Shown here: positions 41,248 through 49,903 of the stretch, piece by piece | Layout: each line of letters starts with the position of its first letter | Position numbering within the stretch: position 1 is the stretch's first letter | Source: DATLFA01 sp035525225 | Lineage (GTDB): Bacteria; Actinomycetota; Acidimicrobiia; Acidimicrobiales; WLNW01 | Reading direction: 5' to 3' | DNA: 64,000 nt | Assembly: GCA_035525225.1 (NCBI GenBank) | Contig: DATLFA010000061.1 | Coordinates: forward strand, 149,714 to 213,713 | The notes under the pieces: model-generated | What the model was told of the DNA's origin: nothing | The model's database searches: none | What the model saw: only the letters and a program-made list of their open reading frames with translations | Made by a program: the position numbers and the translations under genes

Positions 41248-42123
41248 GTGTTGAAGCTGGTGTTGCCGAAGGGCTCGTTGGAGAAAGCCACCCTCGAGCT
41301 CTTCGAGCTTGCCGATCTGGGGGTGCGCCGCCACTCGGGCGTCGACTACAAAGCCACCGTCGACGATCCGCGCATCGACGAGGTGCGCATCCTGCGGCCG
41401 CAAGAGATCCCGCGCTACGTGGCGCAAGGCCTCTTCGACATCGGCATCACCGGCCGTGACTGGGTCGAAGAGACGGCCAGCGATGTCAATTCGCTCGGCG
41501 AACTCAAGTACTCCAAGGCCACCGATCTCCCGATACGGGTGGTGCTGGCCGTGCCCGGCGATTCACCGTGGAACTCCGTCACCGACCTGCCGCAGGGCGT
41601 CAAGGTCTCGAGCGAGTATCCGGAAATGACCAGGCGCTACTTCGAGAAGCACGGCGTCGCGGCCGATATCCAACTCTCCTACGGAGCCACCGAGGCCAAA
41701 GTGCCCGACATCGTCGACGTGGTCGTCGACATCACCGAGACCGGTCGGGCGCTCAAGGCCGCGGGCCTCAAGATCATCGACACCATCCTCACGTCGTACA
41801 CCGAGCTCATCGCCAACCCCATCTCCTATGGCGATGCCGACAAGCGCCATGCAATGGAGCAGATCCAGACTTTGCTGAGTGGCGTGCTCGATGCGCGAGG
41901 CAAGGTGCTCGTCAAGATGAACGTGCCGACCGCGGCGCTCGGCGCGGTGATCGCGATCCTGCCGTCGATGAAGTCACCGACGGTCAACGAGCTCTTCGGT
42001 GAGCAGGGCTACGCGATCGAGACGGTGGTCGAGAAGCGAGAGATCAACGTGTTGATCCCCGCGCTCAAAGACGCGGGCGCGAGCGACATCCTCGAATTGC
42101 CCTTGTCGAAGATCGTGCGCTGA
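41248..42123 (+). CDS. hisG: ATP phosphoribosyltransferase, long form
   Basis: First enzyme of histidine synthesis, feedback-inhibited by histidine. The 291 residues are the long HisG-L form: catalytic domains (LVLPKGSLEKATLELFELAD, GLFDIGITGRDWVEE, VVVDITETGRALKAAGLKII for PRPP) and the regulatory C-terminal domain (about 215-291, VLVKMNVPTAALGAVIAI). hisE, which usually precedes it in actinobacteria, is absent. GTG 41248 is followed by TTG; LKLVLPKGSLE fits the family start. Confidence 0.95.
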   Translation: MLKLVLPKGSLEKATLELFELADLGVRRHSGVDYKATVDDPRIDEVRILRPQEIPRYVAQGLFDIGITGRDWVEETASDVNSLGELKYSKATDLPIRVVLAVPGDSPWNSVTDLPQGVKVSSEYPEMTRRYFEKHGVAADIQLSYGATEAKVPDIVDVVVDITETGRALKAAGLKIIDTILTSYTELIANPISYGDADKRHAMEQIQTLLSGVLDARGKVLVKMNVPTAALGAVIAILPSMKSPTVNELFGEQGYAIETVVEKREINVLIPALKDAGASDILELPLSKIVR

Positions 42124-42127
42124 AGGT

Positions 42128-42562
42128 TCACGCCGGCGGCTCTGACGGAGCGGCCGCGGCCGCAGCACGGTCGCGGAGCATGACGAACGCCATGCGCAGC
42201 TGAGCCAACGACTCGCGCAGCGTCGCCTCGTCGTCGCCCAAGCGGCCCGGGAGACGGTCGATGAGCGCCGCCATGGCGTCGATGGCGATGGTGGCCTCGC
42301 TGAAGCTCGGGGGGTCTTGGCTGAGGTGGATCGCCCCGAGCTCGTAGAGGCCCATGGCGTGGTTCGCTACCACGGTCGCGGCGGGGACCTGCGCCAGGCG
42401 GTCGCGCACGGCGGCCATCTCGGCAGCCAGCGACTCGGCCCGCTCCCGTTCGTCTTCGTCCATCGGAGCCCCGTCGAGGCCCAGGTGGTCGACGGTGTCG
42501 TCGGCGTCGGAGTTCTCGTCGTCAAAGGGGTCGAAATCCGGGTCGGCGCGGTTCGTCGTCAT
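42128..42562 (-). CDS. DUF1844-like conserved protein
   Basis: The 144 residues have an acidic N terminus (DPFDDENSDADD) and a helical C-terminal region (VVANHAMGLYELGAIHLSQD, EATIAIDAMAALIDRLPGRL, LAQLRMAFVMLRDRAAAAAA) that matches the DUF1844 pattern. A DUF1844 gene is often found next to infC in actinobacteria. The role is unknown; co-occurrence suggests translation. The ATG at 42562 follows TAGAGT on the minus strand by seven bases. It is convergent to hisG with a four-base gap. Confidence 0.8.
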   Translation of the reverse strand: MTTNRADPDFDPFDDENSDADDTVDHLGLDGAPMDEDERERAESLAAEMAAVRDRLAQVPAATVVANHAMGLYELGAIHLSQDPPSFSEATIAIDAMAALIDRLPGRLGDDEATLRESLAQLRMAFVMLRDRAAAAAAPSEPPA

Positions 42563-42569
42563 CGCTGGT

Positions 42570-42575
42570 ACTCTA
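42570..42575 (-). promoter_or_regulatory. Predicted -10 box for the DUF1844-like gene
   Basis: The minus strand reads TAGAGT, seven bases before the ATG at 42562, again a leaderless arrangement. Confidence 0.45.
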
Positions 42576-42599
42576 CGCACCACAATTGACAAGGGAAGT

Positions 42600-42823
42600 G
42601 GGTTGTCCGGGCGATCTCGTCTCGATGATCCCACCTGGCCACCTCTTCGGTGCGCCCAGGTTCGCCGGCTGCCGATGGCGGCTCACGGGCACATCGCTGC
42701 CCGTGGGTTTCGCGCTTCGGTGGACGACGGCTTTCCGCCGTCCGGCCGGCCCTTCGGCTCGGATGGTGTCATACCCGAGAGAAGGAGCCTGCCTTTGACG
42801 AGCAGTGATCGGCGATAGCCACG
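42600..42823 (+). promoter_or_regulatory. Structured 5' leader of infC
   Basis: About 220 bases without a conserved gene. Two stable hairpins are visible: CACGGGC (42684-42690) with GCCCGTG (42699-42705), and GACGGC (42726-42731) with GCCGTC (42737-42742), followed by smaller GC-rich foldings to 42763. GAAGGAG (42781-42787) then precedes a seven-codon TTG-initiated ORF (42795-42818) whose stop is six bases before the infC GTG. This could be an autoregulatory leader of the infC-rpmI-rplT operon, as L20 and IF3 control this operon in other bacteria; no match to a named leader family is claimed. Confidence 0.5.
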
Positions 42824-43459
42824 GTGAGCGCCACCATCGAGCCGCGGGTGAACGAGCGCATACGCGCCCGTGAAGTCCGTTTGATCAGCCCCACAGGAGA
42901 ACAGCTCGGTATTCGTCCCTTGCCCGAAGCACTGGCATTGGCGAAAGAGCAGGACCTCGACCTCGTCGAGGTGGCAGACAAGGCCAACCCGCCCGTCTGC
43001 CGCATCATGAACTACAGCAAGTACAAGTACGAGCAGGGGCAAAAGGCCAAGGAATCACGCCGCAAGTCGTCCAACACCTCCGTCAAGGAGATGAAGTACC
43101 GACCAAAGATCGGTCAGGGCGATTTCGACACCAAGACCCGCAAGGTCGAGGAGTTCTTGTCCGAAGGTCACAAGGTCAAGGTGACGATCATGTTCCGGGG
43201 CCGCGAGATGCAGCATCCCGAACTCGGTCGCCACATCCTCGACCGGGTCATCGAGACGGTTTCGCACGTGGCGCTGGTCGAGGCCTATCCAAAGCAAGAT
43301 GGCCGCAACATGGTGATGGTGCTCGGTCCCGACAAGAAGGCGCAAGCAGTGAAGAAGCCCTCGAGGTCGAGAACCGATTCCGCATCAACGGGCGAACATC
43401 CAGTCGTGGAAGAACCAGCGGTCGCAGCTCCGGCTGCCCCTCCGCCGGTTGTTGGCTGA
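42824..43459 (+). CDS. infC: Translation initiation factor IF-3
   Basis: Prevents premature subunit joining and checks the start codon. The 211 residues comprise the N domain (RVNERIRAREVRLISPTGEQ, LVEVADKANPPVCRIMNYSK), linker helix and C domain (KVKVTIMFRGREMQHPELG, KQDGRNMVMVLGP), plus a 40-residue Ser/Ala/Pro tail common in actinobacteria. GTG 42824 has no Shine-Dalgarno of its own; the strong GAAGGAG is 37 bases upstream, before a short leader ORF. The frame is closed upstream at 42806, so the start can be moved little. Confidence 0.95.
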   Translation: MSATIEPRVNERIRAREVRLISPTGEQLGIRPLPEALALAKEQDLDLVEVADKANPPVCRIMNYSKYKYEQGQKAKESRRKSSNTSVKEMKYRPKIGQGDFDTKTRKVEEFLSEGHKVKVTIMFRGREMQHPELGRHILDRVIETVSHVALVEAYPKQDGRNMVMVLGPDKKAQAVKKPSRSRTDSASTGEHPVVEEPAVAAPAAPPPVVG

Positions 43460-43526
43460 CCGTCTCGCCGCTGTATCGACAAAAGAAGCGATCACCAACG
43501 CGCTGATCGCCGCAACAGATTCGACT

Positions 43527-43553
43527 GGACCGCCCCCACGTTTCGCGCGGTCC
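43527..43553 (+). promoter_or_regulatory. Hairpin in the infC-rpmI spacer
   Basis: GGACCGC (43527-43533) pairs perfectly with GCGGTCC (43547-43553) across a 13-base loop, followed by GAAAAAC rather than thymines. It is more likely an RNA control or processing element than a terminator. Confidence 0.45.
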
Positions 43554-43567
43554 GAAAAACACACGCT

Positions 43568-43613
43568 GTCGAAGATGGCCGATGACAACGCGGTCGAAGA
43601 TGGCCGATGACAA
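43568..43613 (+). repeat. 25-base tandem duplication upstream of rpmI
   Basis: GTCGAAGATGGCCGATGACA occurs at 43568-43587 and again at 43593-43612. The second copy ends nine bases before the rpmI start region. Each contains an ATG without a useful reading frame. Confidence 0.8.
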
Positions 43614-43625
43614 AGGTAAAGATCC

Positions 43626-43823
43626 ATGCCCAAGATGAAAACGCACAGTGGCGCGAAGAAGCGCTTCAAGGTGACCGGCAGCGGCAAGCTGCGCCGCCAA
43701 CAGGCCGGCTTGAACCACATACTCGAGCACAAGTCGCCCGGCCGTAAGCGTCGGCTGTCCGCCGATGCCGACTTGGCGCCAGGCGACGCCGTGCGGGTCA
43801 AGCGTTTGTTGGGCCGGGGCTGA
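43626..43823 (+). CDS. rpmI: 50S ribosomal protein L35
   Basis: Large-subunit protein of 65 residues. MPKMKTHSGAKKRFKVTGSG and the basic LNHILEHKSPGRKRRLSAD region are diagnostic. It lies in the conserved infC-rpmI-rplT order, with a 166-base spacer from infC that contains a hairpin and a duplication. Confidence 0.97.
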   Translation: MPKMKTHSGAKKRFKVTGSGKLRRQQAGLNHILEHKSPGRKRRLSADADLAPGDAVRVKRLLGRG

Positions 43824-43835
43824 GGAGGACCGAAA

Positions 43836-44204
43836 ATGGCAAGAGTAAAGAGAGCCGTCAGCGCAAAGAAGCGGCACAAGTCCGTCCTCGACAAGGCCAA
43901 GGGCTACTACGGCCACCGCAGCCGTAACTACAAGACCGCCAACGAAGCGGTCATGCACGCGCTGCGCTACGCGTACGCCGATCGGCGCGCCCGCAAGGGC
44001 GACTTCCGCCGCTTGTGGATCAGCCGCATCAACGCCGCCTGCCGTCAAAACGACATGAGCTACAGCGTGTTCATCAACGGTCTCAAGCTCGCCGGTGTCG
44101 ATGTCGACCGCAAGATCCTCGCCGATATCGCTGTTGCCGACGCCGCCGCGTTCAGCGAGTTGGTGTCCGTCGCTCGCGCCGCAGTGAGCGCCAAGGCGGC
44201 CTGA
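43836..44204 (+). CDS. rplT: 50S ribosomal protein L20
   Basis: Binds 23S rRNA early in assembly. The 122 residues begin MARVKRAVSAKKRHKSVLDK and contain GYYGHRSRNYKTANEAVMHA and LWISRINAACRQNDMSYSVF, all typical. GAGGAGG (43823-43829) is a strong ribosome binding site before ATG 43836. In several bacteria L20 represses this operon by binding its leader. Confidence 0.98.
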   Translation: MARVKRAVSAKKRHKSVLDKAKGYYGHRSRNYKTANEAVMHALRYAYADRRARKGDFRRLWISRINAACRQNDMSYSVFINGLKLAGVDVDRKILADIAVADAAAFSELVSVARAAVSAKAA

Positions 44205-44219
44205 AAGCCAAGCCGCGTC

Positions 44220-45017
44220 GTGATCGAAGTCGCCGCGGCCAACAGCAACGTCACTCGGCTGCGGCGCCTTCAGCGACGCCGAATCGCGCGCGAGAACGAG
44301 TGCTCCATCGTGGTCGAGGGTGTGAAGGGCGTCTCCGATGCCCTGAAGGCGCAGCGGGTCGAGTCGATCTTCCTGCGCGCCGACGACGGCGCTGCGGTGC
44401 TGGCACTTCTCGGCGATGTCGACGCGTCGATCCCTGTCTACGCGCTCGACACGAAGACCTTCGCCGCCGTCGCGAGCACCGTCGCCCCGCAGGCGGCAAT
44501 GGCGATCGTGGCGTGGCGTCCGGCCGCGATCGACGACATCGACTTCGAACGCGGCGCTGCGATCGTCCTCGATGGTGTCGCCGACCCCGGCAACGTCGGC
44601 ACGATCGTGCGCATCGCCGATGCGGCCGGTGCGTGTGCGGTCTTCGCCGGCCCGCGAACGGTCGACGTCACCTCCGCGAAGGTCGTGCGGTCCGCTGCAG
44701 GCTCATTGCTACGCGTACCGGTCGTGACGTCGCCGACGACAGTCGAGGCGATCACCGAGTTGCGCGCGCGATCGGTTCGCTGCGTTGGCGCGGTCGCGCA
44801 CGGCGGGCTCGCGTACGACGCGTTCGATTGGTCCCTGCCGGTCGCGCTCGTGATGGGTAACGAAGCCCACGGCATCGACGACGCCGTTGCTGCCGCCCTC
44901 GACGGCGAGGTGTACGTCGACATGGCGCCCGGCGCCGAATCGCTCAACGTCGCGATGGCGTGCGCGGTGCTCGCGTTCGAGATTCGTCGCCAGCGCATGA
45001 AGGGGAGCGCAGCGTGA
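44220..45017 (+). CDS. TrmH/SpoU-family rRNA or tRNA 2'-O-methyltransferase
   Basis: SAM-dependent knot methylase of 265 residues with an L30e-like N-terminal substrate-binding domain (LRRLQRRRIARENECSIVVE, VYALDTKTFAAVASTVAPQA) and SpoU domain: IVLDGVADPGNVGTIVRIAD (motif 1), VALVMGNEAHGID (motif 2) and VDMAPGAESLNVAMACAVLA (motif 3). The rplT-methylase-pheS order is common; such proteins are often annotated RlmB/TsnR-like. GTG 44220 lies 15 bases after rplT. The stop overlaps the kinase gene by GTGA. Confidence 0.92.
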   Translation: MIEVAAANSNVTRLRRLQRRRIARENECSIVVEGVKGVSDALKAQRVESIFLRADDGAAVLALLGDVDASIPVYALDTKTFAAVASTVAPQAAMAIVAWRPAAIDDIDFERGAAIVLDGVADPGNVGTIVRIADAAGACAVFAGPRTVDVTSAKVVRSAAGSLLRVPVVTSPTTVEAITELRARSVRCVGAVAHGGLAYDAFDWSLPVALVMGNEAHGIDDAVAAALDGEVYVDMAPGAESLNVAMACAVLAFEIRRQRMKGSAA

Positions 45018-45745
45018 ATCCGCCTGGGCCAATGCCCGACCGGCCCCCCGCAGAGCGCACTGAGGAGCGCGGTTCTGATGCGGTGAGCGCGATGGAGATC
45101 GTCGCCGCGGTCAGCCACGAGCTGCGGTCGCCCTTGACGTCGGTCAAGGGATTCAGCCGCTTGCTGCTCGATCGTTGGGATCGACTGAGCGAGACCGACA
45201 AGCTCGATCTCGTCGCTCAGATCAATCGTGATGCCGACCGCGTCACTCGCCTCGTCACCGAGTTGCTCGACATCAGCCGTATCGAGATCGGGCGCCTCGG
45301 CCTGCGTATGGAAGGCATCGACCTCGCCGCGCTCGTCCGTGACATCGTTGCCCGTGTCGAGCTCTCGCACCCCGCGATCGTCTGCGTGGTGGAGATCGAT
45401 GAGCTGCCCCTCGTCACCGCGGATCGCGATCGGGTCGAGCAGATCCTGACCAACCTCATCGAGAACGGCGCCAAGTACGCTACGGTGGACCGTCTGCGCG
45501 TCGACGCATACGCAGATGGCTCGTCGGCGTTCGTCGCGGTGTCCGACGAAGGGCCCGGCATCCCCAAGGACGAGCTCGAATCCGTGTTCACGAGGTTCTA
45601 CCGGCGCGAAGTCGCGCAGCCCTCGGGCACCGGTCTCGGTCTGTGGATCAGCCGCAATCTCGCCTTGGCCCACGGCGGCGCGCTTGTCGCGTCGCGCAAC
45701 GAACGGGGCGGTACGACCTTCACGCTGCGGCTCCCGCTCCCGTGA
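45014..45745 (+). CDS. Soluble orphan sensor histidine kinase
   Basis: A short histidine kinase of 243 residues without any membrane segment or sensory domain. HisKA: VSHELRSPLTSVKGFSRLLL with phospho-acceptor His35. HATPase: NLIENGAKYA (N box), DEGPGIPKDELESVFTRFYR (G1/F), GTGLGLWISRNLALAHGG (G2). All catalytic boxes are intact. No response regulator gene is in the window. It is coupled to the methylase gene by GTGA and sits directly before pheS, an odd place for a signalling gene. Confidence 0.92.
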   Translation: MNPPGPMPDRPPAERTEERGSDAVSAMEIVAAVSHELRSPLTSVKGFSRLLLDRWDRLSETDKLDLVAQINRDADRVTRLVTELLDISRIEIGRLGLRMEGIDLAALVRDIVARVELSHPAIVCVVEIDELPLVTADRDRVEQILTNLIENGAKYATVDRLRVDAYADGSSAFVAVSDEGPGIPKDELESVFTRFYRREVAQPSGTGLGLWISRNLALAHGGALVASRNERGGTTFTLRLPLP

Positions 45746-45800
45746 CAACCCTCAAAACGATTGGACGGAGACCTGTGCAACGGGCAGGTTGTAGCCGCTC

Positions 45801-46799
45801 ATGAACCTCGACATCGACGATCTTCGGCGCCGCGCGACCGATGGGATTGCCGCGGCGGCCACCCTCGACGAACTCCAGGCGTTGCGCGCCGAACTGTTGG
45901 GCAAGGGTTCGGCGCTGGCCGAGGCCAAGCGGGCCCTCGGCGGCCTGCCGCCCGACGAGCGCAAGCAATGGGGTCAGCGCATCAACGAGGCACTGCGTGA
46001 GGTCGAAGCGGCCCTCGACGCCCGGCGCGCGACCCTGGCGAGCGTGGCCCGCGATGCGCGGCTCGACGCCGAACGGCTCGATCTCACCGAACGCATCGGC
46101 CGGCGCCGGCGGGGTCACCTCCACCTCGTGTCACAGACGTGGGAGTTGCTCGAAGACGTGTTCGTCGGGCTCGGCTTCCGGGTGGCCGAGGGCCCCGAGA
46201 TCGAAACCGACTGGCACAACTTCGAGGCGCTCAACATGCCGCCGGGCCATCCGGCACGAGGCATGTGGGACACGCTCTACGTCGAATGGGGCCCGCCCGG
46301 CAGCACTGTGCTGCGCACGCACACCTCGCCGGTGCAAGCGCGCGTCATGCTCGAACAGCCCCCACCGATCTACGTCGTCGCGCCGGGCCGAGTCTTTCGT
46401 CGCGACACGGCCGACGCGACTCATATGCCGGTGTTCCATCAGATCGAAGGTCTCGTCATCGACAAGGGCATAACCTTTGGCGATCTCGCGGGCACCATCC
46501 AGTCCTTCACGCGCGCGTACTTCGGCGGCAACTTCGATTCGCGTCTGCGTCCGTCGTATTTCCCCTTCACGGAGCCATCGGCCGAATTCGACATCCAACG
46601 GCCCGATGGCTCGTGGCTCGAACTGGGCGGGTGCGGCATGGTGCATCCCAACGTCTTGCGCGCGTGCAACATCGACCCCGACGAATGGTCGGGCTTCGCG
46701 TTCGGGTTCGGCATCGACCGGTTGGCGCTGATGCGCTACGGGGTCGACGATCTGCGCGAGTTCTTCACCAATGACATTCGATTCCTAGAGCAGTTCTGA
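45801..46799 (+). CDS. pheS: Phenylalanyl-tRNA synthetase alpha chain
   Basis: Catalytic subunit of the tetrameric enzyme. The 332 residues have an N-terminal coiled coil (about 1-95), motif 1 around LVSQTWELLEDVFVGLGF, motif 2 THTSPVQARVML and FRRDTADATHMPVFHQIEGL, and motif 3 FGFGIDRLALMRYGVDDLRE. ATG 45801 starts MNLDIDDLRRRATDGI. The last base of its TGA is the first base of pheT. Confidence 0.97.
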   Translation: MNLDIDDLRRRATDGIAAAATLDELQALRAELLGKGSALAEAKRALGGLPPDERKQWGQRINEALREVEAALDARRATLASVARDARLDAERLDLTERIGRRRRGHLHLVSQTWELLEDVFVGLGFRVAEGPEIETDWHNFEALNMPPGHPARGMWDTLYVEWGPPGSTVLRTHTSPVQARVMLEQPPPIYVVAPGRVFRRDTADATHMPVFHQIEGLVIDKGITFGDLAGTIQSFTRAYFGGNFDSRLRPSYFPFTEPSAEFDIQRPDGSWLELGGCGMVHPNVLRACNIDPDEWSGFAFGFGIDRLALMRYGVDDLREFFTNDIRFLEQF

Positions 46800-49189
46800 T
46801 GAAGGTCTTACTTTCCTGGCTTCGCGAGTTCGCGCCGTTCGACGGCGATCCGGTCGCGCTCGGTGACATCATGTCGGGCCTCGGCATGGCGGTCGAAGAA
46901 CTCGTGCACATCGGCGCCAACCTCGACGGCATCGTCGTGGCCCGCGTGCTCGAGGTGCGGCCGCATCCGAGCGCGGATCGAATTCAACTCGTCGACGTCG
47001 ACGCCGGCGACGGCAACGCGTTGCAGATCTGTTGTGGCGCGTTCAACATGGGCGCAGGCGACCTCGTGCCGCTGGCGACGCTCGGCACGACGATGGCCGA
47101 CGGGCGCACGATCGAGCGGCGCAAGCTGCGGGGCCAGTGGTCCAACGGCATGTTGTGTTCGGCCCGCGAGCTCGACATGTCCGACGACGCCGACGGCATC
47201 ATGATCCTCGACCCGCGCTTCGTACCCGGCACGGCGCTGGTCGACGCGCTCGGTATCGAACCCGATGTCCTCTACGACCTCGACCTCACCGGCAACCGCC
47301 CCGACGCACTCTCGGTCGTCGGCGTCGCCCGAGATCTCGCGGCCAAGCTCGGCCTGCCGTTCGCCATCCCCGATCCGATCGTGGTCGAGCAGGGCGCGCC
47401 GATCAGTGGGCGCGCCAGCGTGACGATCCTCGATGCCGATGTCTGCGGCCGGTTTGTTGCACGGATTCTCGACAACGTGCGCATCGAGCCCTCGCCGCCG
47501 CACATCGCCAATCGGCTGACATTGTGCGGTATGCGTCCGATCAACAACGTCGTCGACGCATCGAACTACGTGATGCTGGAATTCGGTCGGCCGAACCACA
47601 CATTCGATCTCGGCAAGCTCGCCAACGGTTCCGCGACGCCGGGCATTCGTGTGCGTCGCGCTCGCGACGGTGAGCGCATCGTCACCCTCGACGACGTCGA
47701 GCGCGAGTTGATCGGTGACGACCTGTTGATCTGTGATCAAGACGATCGACCGGTTGGCATCGCCGGCGTGATGGGCGGGGCGAACACCGAGATCGACGAT
47801 GCAACGACGTCGGTATTGCTCGAAATGGCCTGGTTCGCTCCGGACGCCATCGCGGCGACGGCGCGCCGGCTCGGCCTGCGCAGCGAAGCCTCCCTTCGCT
47901 TCGAACGAGGGACCGACTACGCGCATCTCGAACTGTGCGCGCGCCGCTTCGCCCTGCTTCTCGCACCTGCCGGCTTCACGCTGGCGCCGGGCATCGTCGA
48001 CGCCCGTGGCGAGTTGCCTTCGCGGAAACCGGTGCGGGTGCGGCCGGCCAAGGTCAACGCACTGTTGGGAACCACGCTCCCTGGCGCCGAGATGCGCGCT
48101 CTGATCGAGCCGATCGGCTTCGAGTGCCGCGACGCCGCCGCCCCAGTCGAAGCAGTCGATGCTTTCGATGCCGTCGTACCGACTTTTCGGCCCGACACCA
48201 CGACGGAGACCGACATTGCCGAGGAGATCGCCCGACACTACGGCTATGACCGCATCGTCGCGACGGTCCCCAGCGCGTCGCGGTCCGGTGCGCTCACCGA
48301 TCGCCAGCTTCGACGGCGCCGGGTGCGGCATCTGTTGGCCGATCTCGGTGGCGCCGAGGCGATGCCGATGCCGTTCCTCGCGCCCGGCGATCTCGAACGG
48401 GCCGGCCTCGATGGCGGGGGACTGGTCATCACCAACCCGCTCGCCGCCGAAGAGTCGGTGCTACGCACATCGTTGCGCCCCGGGTTGCTGCGTTCTATCG
48501 CTCACAACGAGTCGCATCGCTTACGCGGGGTGACGCTCTTCGAGATCGGCCGTGTCTACGCGCCCGGTACAGCGGATGCACCTTTGCCCTACGAACACGA
48601 GCGGATCTCGGTGATTCTCGGGGGCCGCGACGCGCCGGCCGCGGTCGACATACTGGCCGAGTTGTGCAGCTGGATGGGTACCGCCTTCGCACTGAGGCCG
48701 TCACCGCTCGCGGGTCTGCATCCGACCCGCAGCGCCGCGGTTCAGGTCGACGGGGTGTTGCTGGGCGAGGTCGGCGAGATCCATCCGGAGGTGCTCGATG
48801 CCTATGGCATCTCCGAGCGCACCTCGTGGCTCGATCTCGACCTCGACGCCCTCCTCGATCGTGCGGCATCGGTTGCCGCCGCCCACCCGTACACACCGGT
48901 GAGCCGATTCCCCTCGAGCGACATCGACCTCGCCTTCGAGGTCGACGACACGGTCACCGTCGATGAGGTCGAGTCGGCGATGCGCCGGGCCGCCGGTTCG
49001 TTGCTCGTCGACCTCTGGCTCTTCGACGTGTTCCGCGGCGCGCCGGTCGCGAAGGGCCGTCGCAGCATGGCGTTCACTTTGCGTTTACAAGCGTCCGACC
49101 GCACCCTCACCGACGACGACGTTGCCGTCGTGCGGGCCCGCGTCATCGACGCGGTGCAGACAGAGTTACCCGCGCGATTGCGCGGCTGA
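46799..49189 (+). CDS. pheT: Phenylalanyl-tRNA synthetase beta chain
   Basis: tRNA-binding and editing subunit, 796 residues. In order: start MKVLLSWLREF, EMAP/tRNA-binding domain (about 40-150, VLEVRPHPSADRIQLVDVD), B3/4 editing domain (PINNVVDASNYVMLEFGRPN), B5 domain (about 400-475), catalytic-like core and the C-terminal ferredoxin-fold anticodon-binding domain (PVSRFPSSDIDLAFEVDD to end). It overlaps pheS by one base (TGATG). Confidence 0.97.
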   Translation: MKVLLSWLREFAPFDGDPVALGDIMSGLGMAVEELVHIGANLDGIVVARVLEVRPHPSADRIQLVDVDAGDGNALQICCGAFNMGAGDLVPLATLGTTMADGRTIERRKLRGQWSNGMLCSARELDMSDDADGIMILDPRFVPGTALVDALGIEPDVLYDLDLTGNRPDALSVVGVARDLAAKLGLPFAIPDPIVVEQGAPISGRASVTILDADVCGRFVARILDNVRIEPSPPHIANRLTLCGMRPINNVVDASNYVMLEFGRPNHTFDLGKLANGSATPGIRVRRARDGERIVTLDDVERELIGDDLLICDQDDRPVGIAGVMGGANTEIDDATTSVLLEMAWFAPDAIAATARRLGLRSEASLRFERGTDYAHLELCARRFALLLAPAGFTLAPGIVDARGELPSRKPVRVRPAKVNALLGTTLPGAEMRALIEPIGFECRDAAAPVEAVDAFDAVVPTFRPDTTTETDIAEEIARHYGYDRIVATVPSASRSGALTDRQLRRRRVRHLLADLGGAEAMPMPFLAPGDLERAGLDGGGLVITNPLAAEESVLRTSLRPGLLRSIAHNESHRLRGVTLFEIGRVYAPGTADAPLPYEHERISVILGGRDAPAAVDILAELCSWMGTAFALRPSPLAGLHPTRSAAVQVDGVLLGEVGEIHPEVLDAYGISERTSWLDLDLDALLDRAASVAAAHPYTPVSRFPSSDIDLAFEVDDTVTVDEVESAMRRAAGSLLVDLWLFDVFRGAPVAKGRRSMAFTLRLQASDRTLTDDDVAVVRARVIDAVQTELPARLRG

Positions 49190-49213
49190 TAACCCCACAT
49201 CGCCGCAAAGTCG

Positions 49214-49219
49214 TATGCT
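49214..49219 (+). promoter_or_regulatory. Predicted -10 box, lipoprotein-FtsH-like operon
   Basis: TATGCT ends six bases before GTG 49226. The two-gene unit would be transcribed as a leaderless message starting at the lipoprotein. Confidence 0.5.
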
Positions 49220-49225
49220 TGGCAG

Positions 49226-49903
49226 GTGGCGGCCGTACGGACACCCACCGCGAACGTACTACGCGCCGTTGTCTTTGCCACGGCGGTGATGGTTCTTGCC
49301 ACGGGTTGTGGGGGCGCGAGCAGCCACTACGTCGTGAACAAACCGGCCGAGACCTACTTCAAGGTCCCCAAGGATTGGGATGTCACCCAGATCCAGGGGG
49401 ACGCCTTCGCGACGCGCGAGTTCCTCGTCAGCAATGCCTGGGCCGTCTTCTTCGCCCCCGAAGGGCTCGAGCCTGGCGCCTTGACCGATCTCGTCCAGGC
49501 TCCGGCGCCCGTCGGCGTCGCGTTGATCGGCACCATCGAACAAGGCGACTACGACACCTTCGACAACCTGTCGTTGCGGGCGATCCCCTATACCGACGAG
49601 ACCGGTACCCCGGGCTATCTCGATCCGATCGAGGTGGTCAGGAGCCAAGACGACGACATCGTGCGTATGTACGGGTTGGAGCCCATCCACCGCGACGGGT
49701 TACGGGGCTACCGGATGCGCTACCAGATCGGCACCGGCGCCGACACCCCGCCGATCGTGTACGACCAGACGAAGATGATCCACGACGCGACGCACACGTT
49801 CTATCTATTCCGTGTCACGTGCCAGGTCGCGTGCTTTTCGCAGTACAGCGGCGACATCGACACGATCTTCGATTCCCTACGTGTACGAAGGGACCAAAAA
49901 TGA
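49226..49903 (+). CDS. Lipoprotein coupled to an FtsH-like protease
   Basis: Function unknown. The 225 residues begin with a lipoprotein signal peptide: basic start (Arg5, Arg13), hydrophobic AVVFATAVMVLATG and lipobox LATGC with Cys28. The mature part starts Ser/Tyr-rich and includes YFKVPKDWDVTQIQG and later TFYLFRVTCQVACFSQY, suggesting a small beta-rich extracytoplasmic domain with a possible disulfide (TCQVAC). The TGA overlaps the ATG of the FtsH-like gene, so the two products are made together and probably meet at the membrane. Confidence 0.85.
   Translation: MAAVRTPTANVLRAVVFATAVMVLATGCGGASSHYVVNKPAETYFKVPKDWDVTQIQGDAFATREFLVSNAWAVFFAPEGLEPGALTDLVQAPAPVGVALIGTIEQGDYDTFDNLSLRAIPYTDETGTPGYLDPIEVVRSQDDDIVRMYGLEPIHRDGLRGYRMRYQIGTGADTPPIVYDQTKMIHDATHTFYLFRVTCQVACFSQYSGDIDTIFDSLRVRRDQK

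Noticed and set aside
45746..45800. T-box leader before pheS
   Set aside because: The 55-base gap has no T-box sequence (TGGNACC-type) or specifier loop. The alaS and tyrS upstream regions also lack one.
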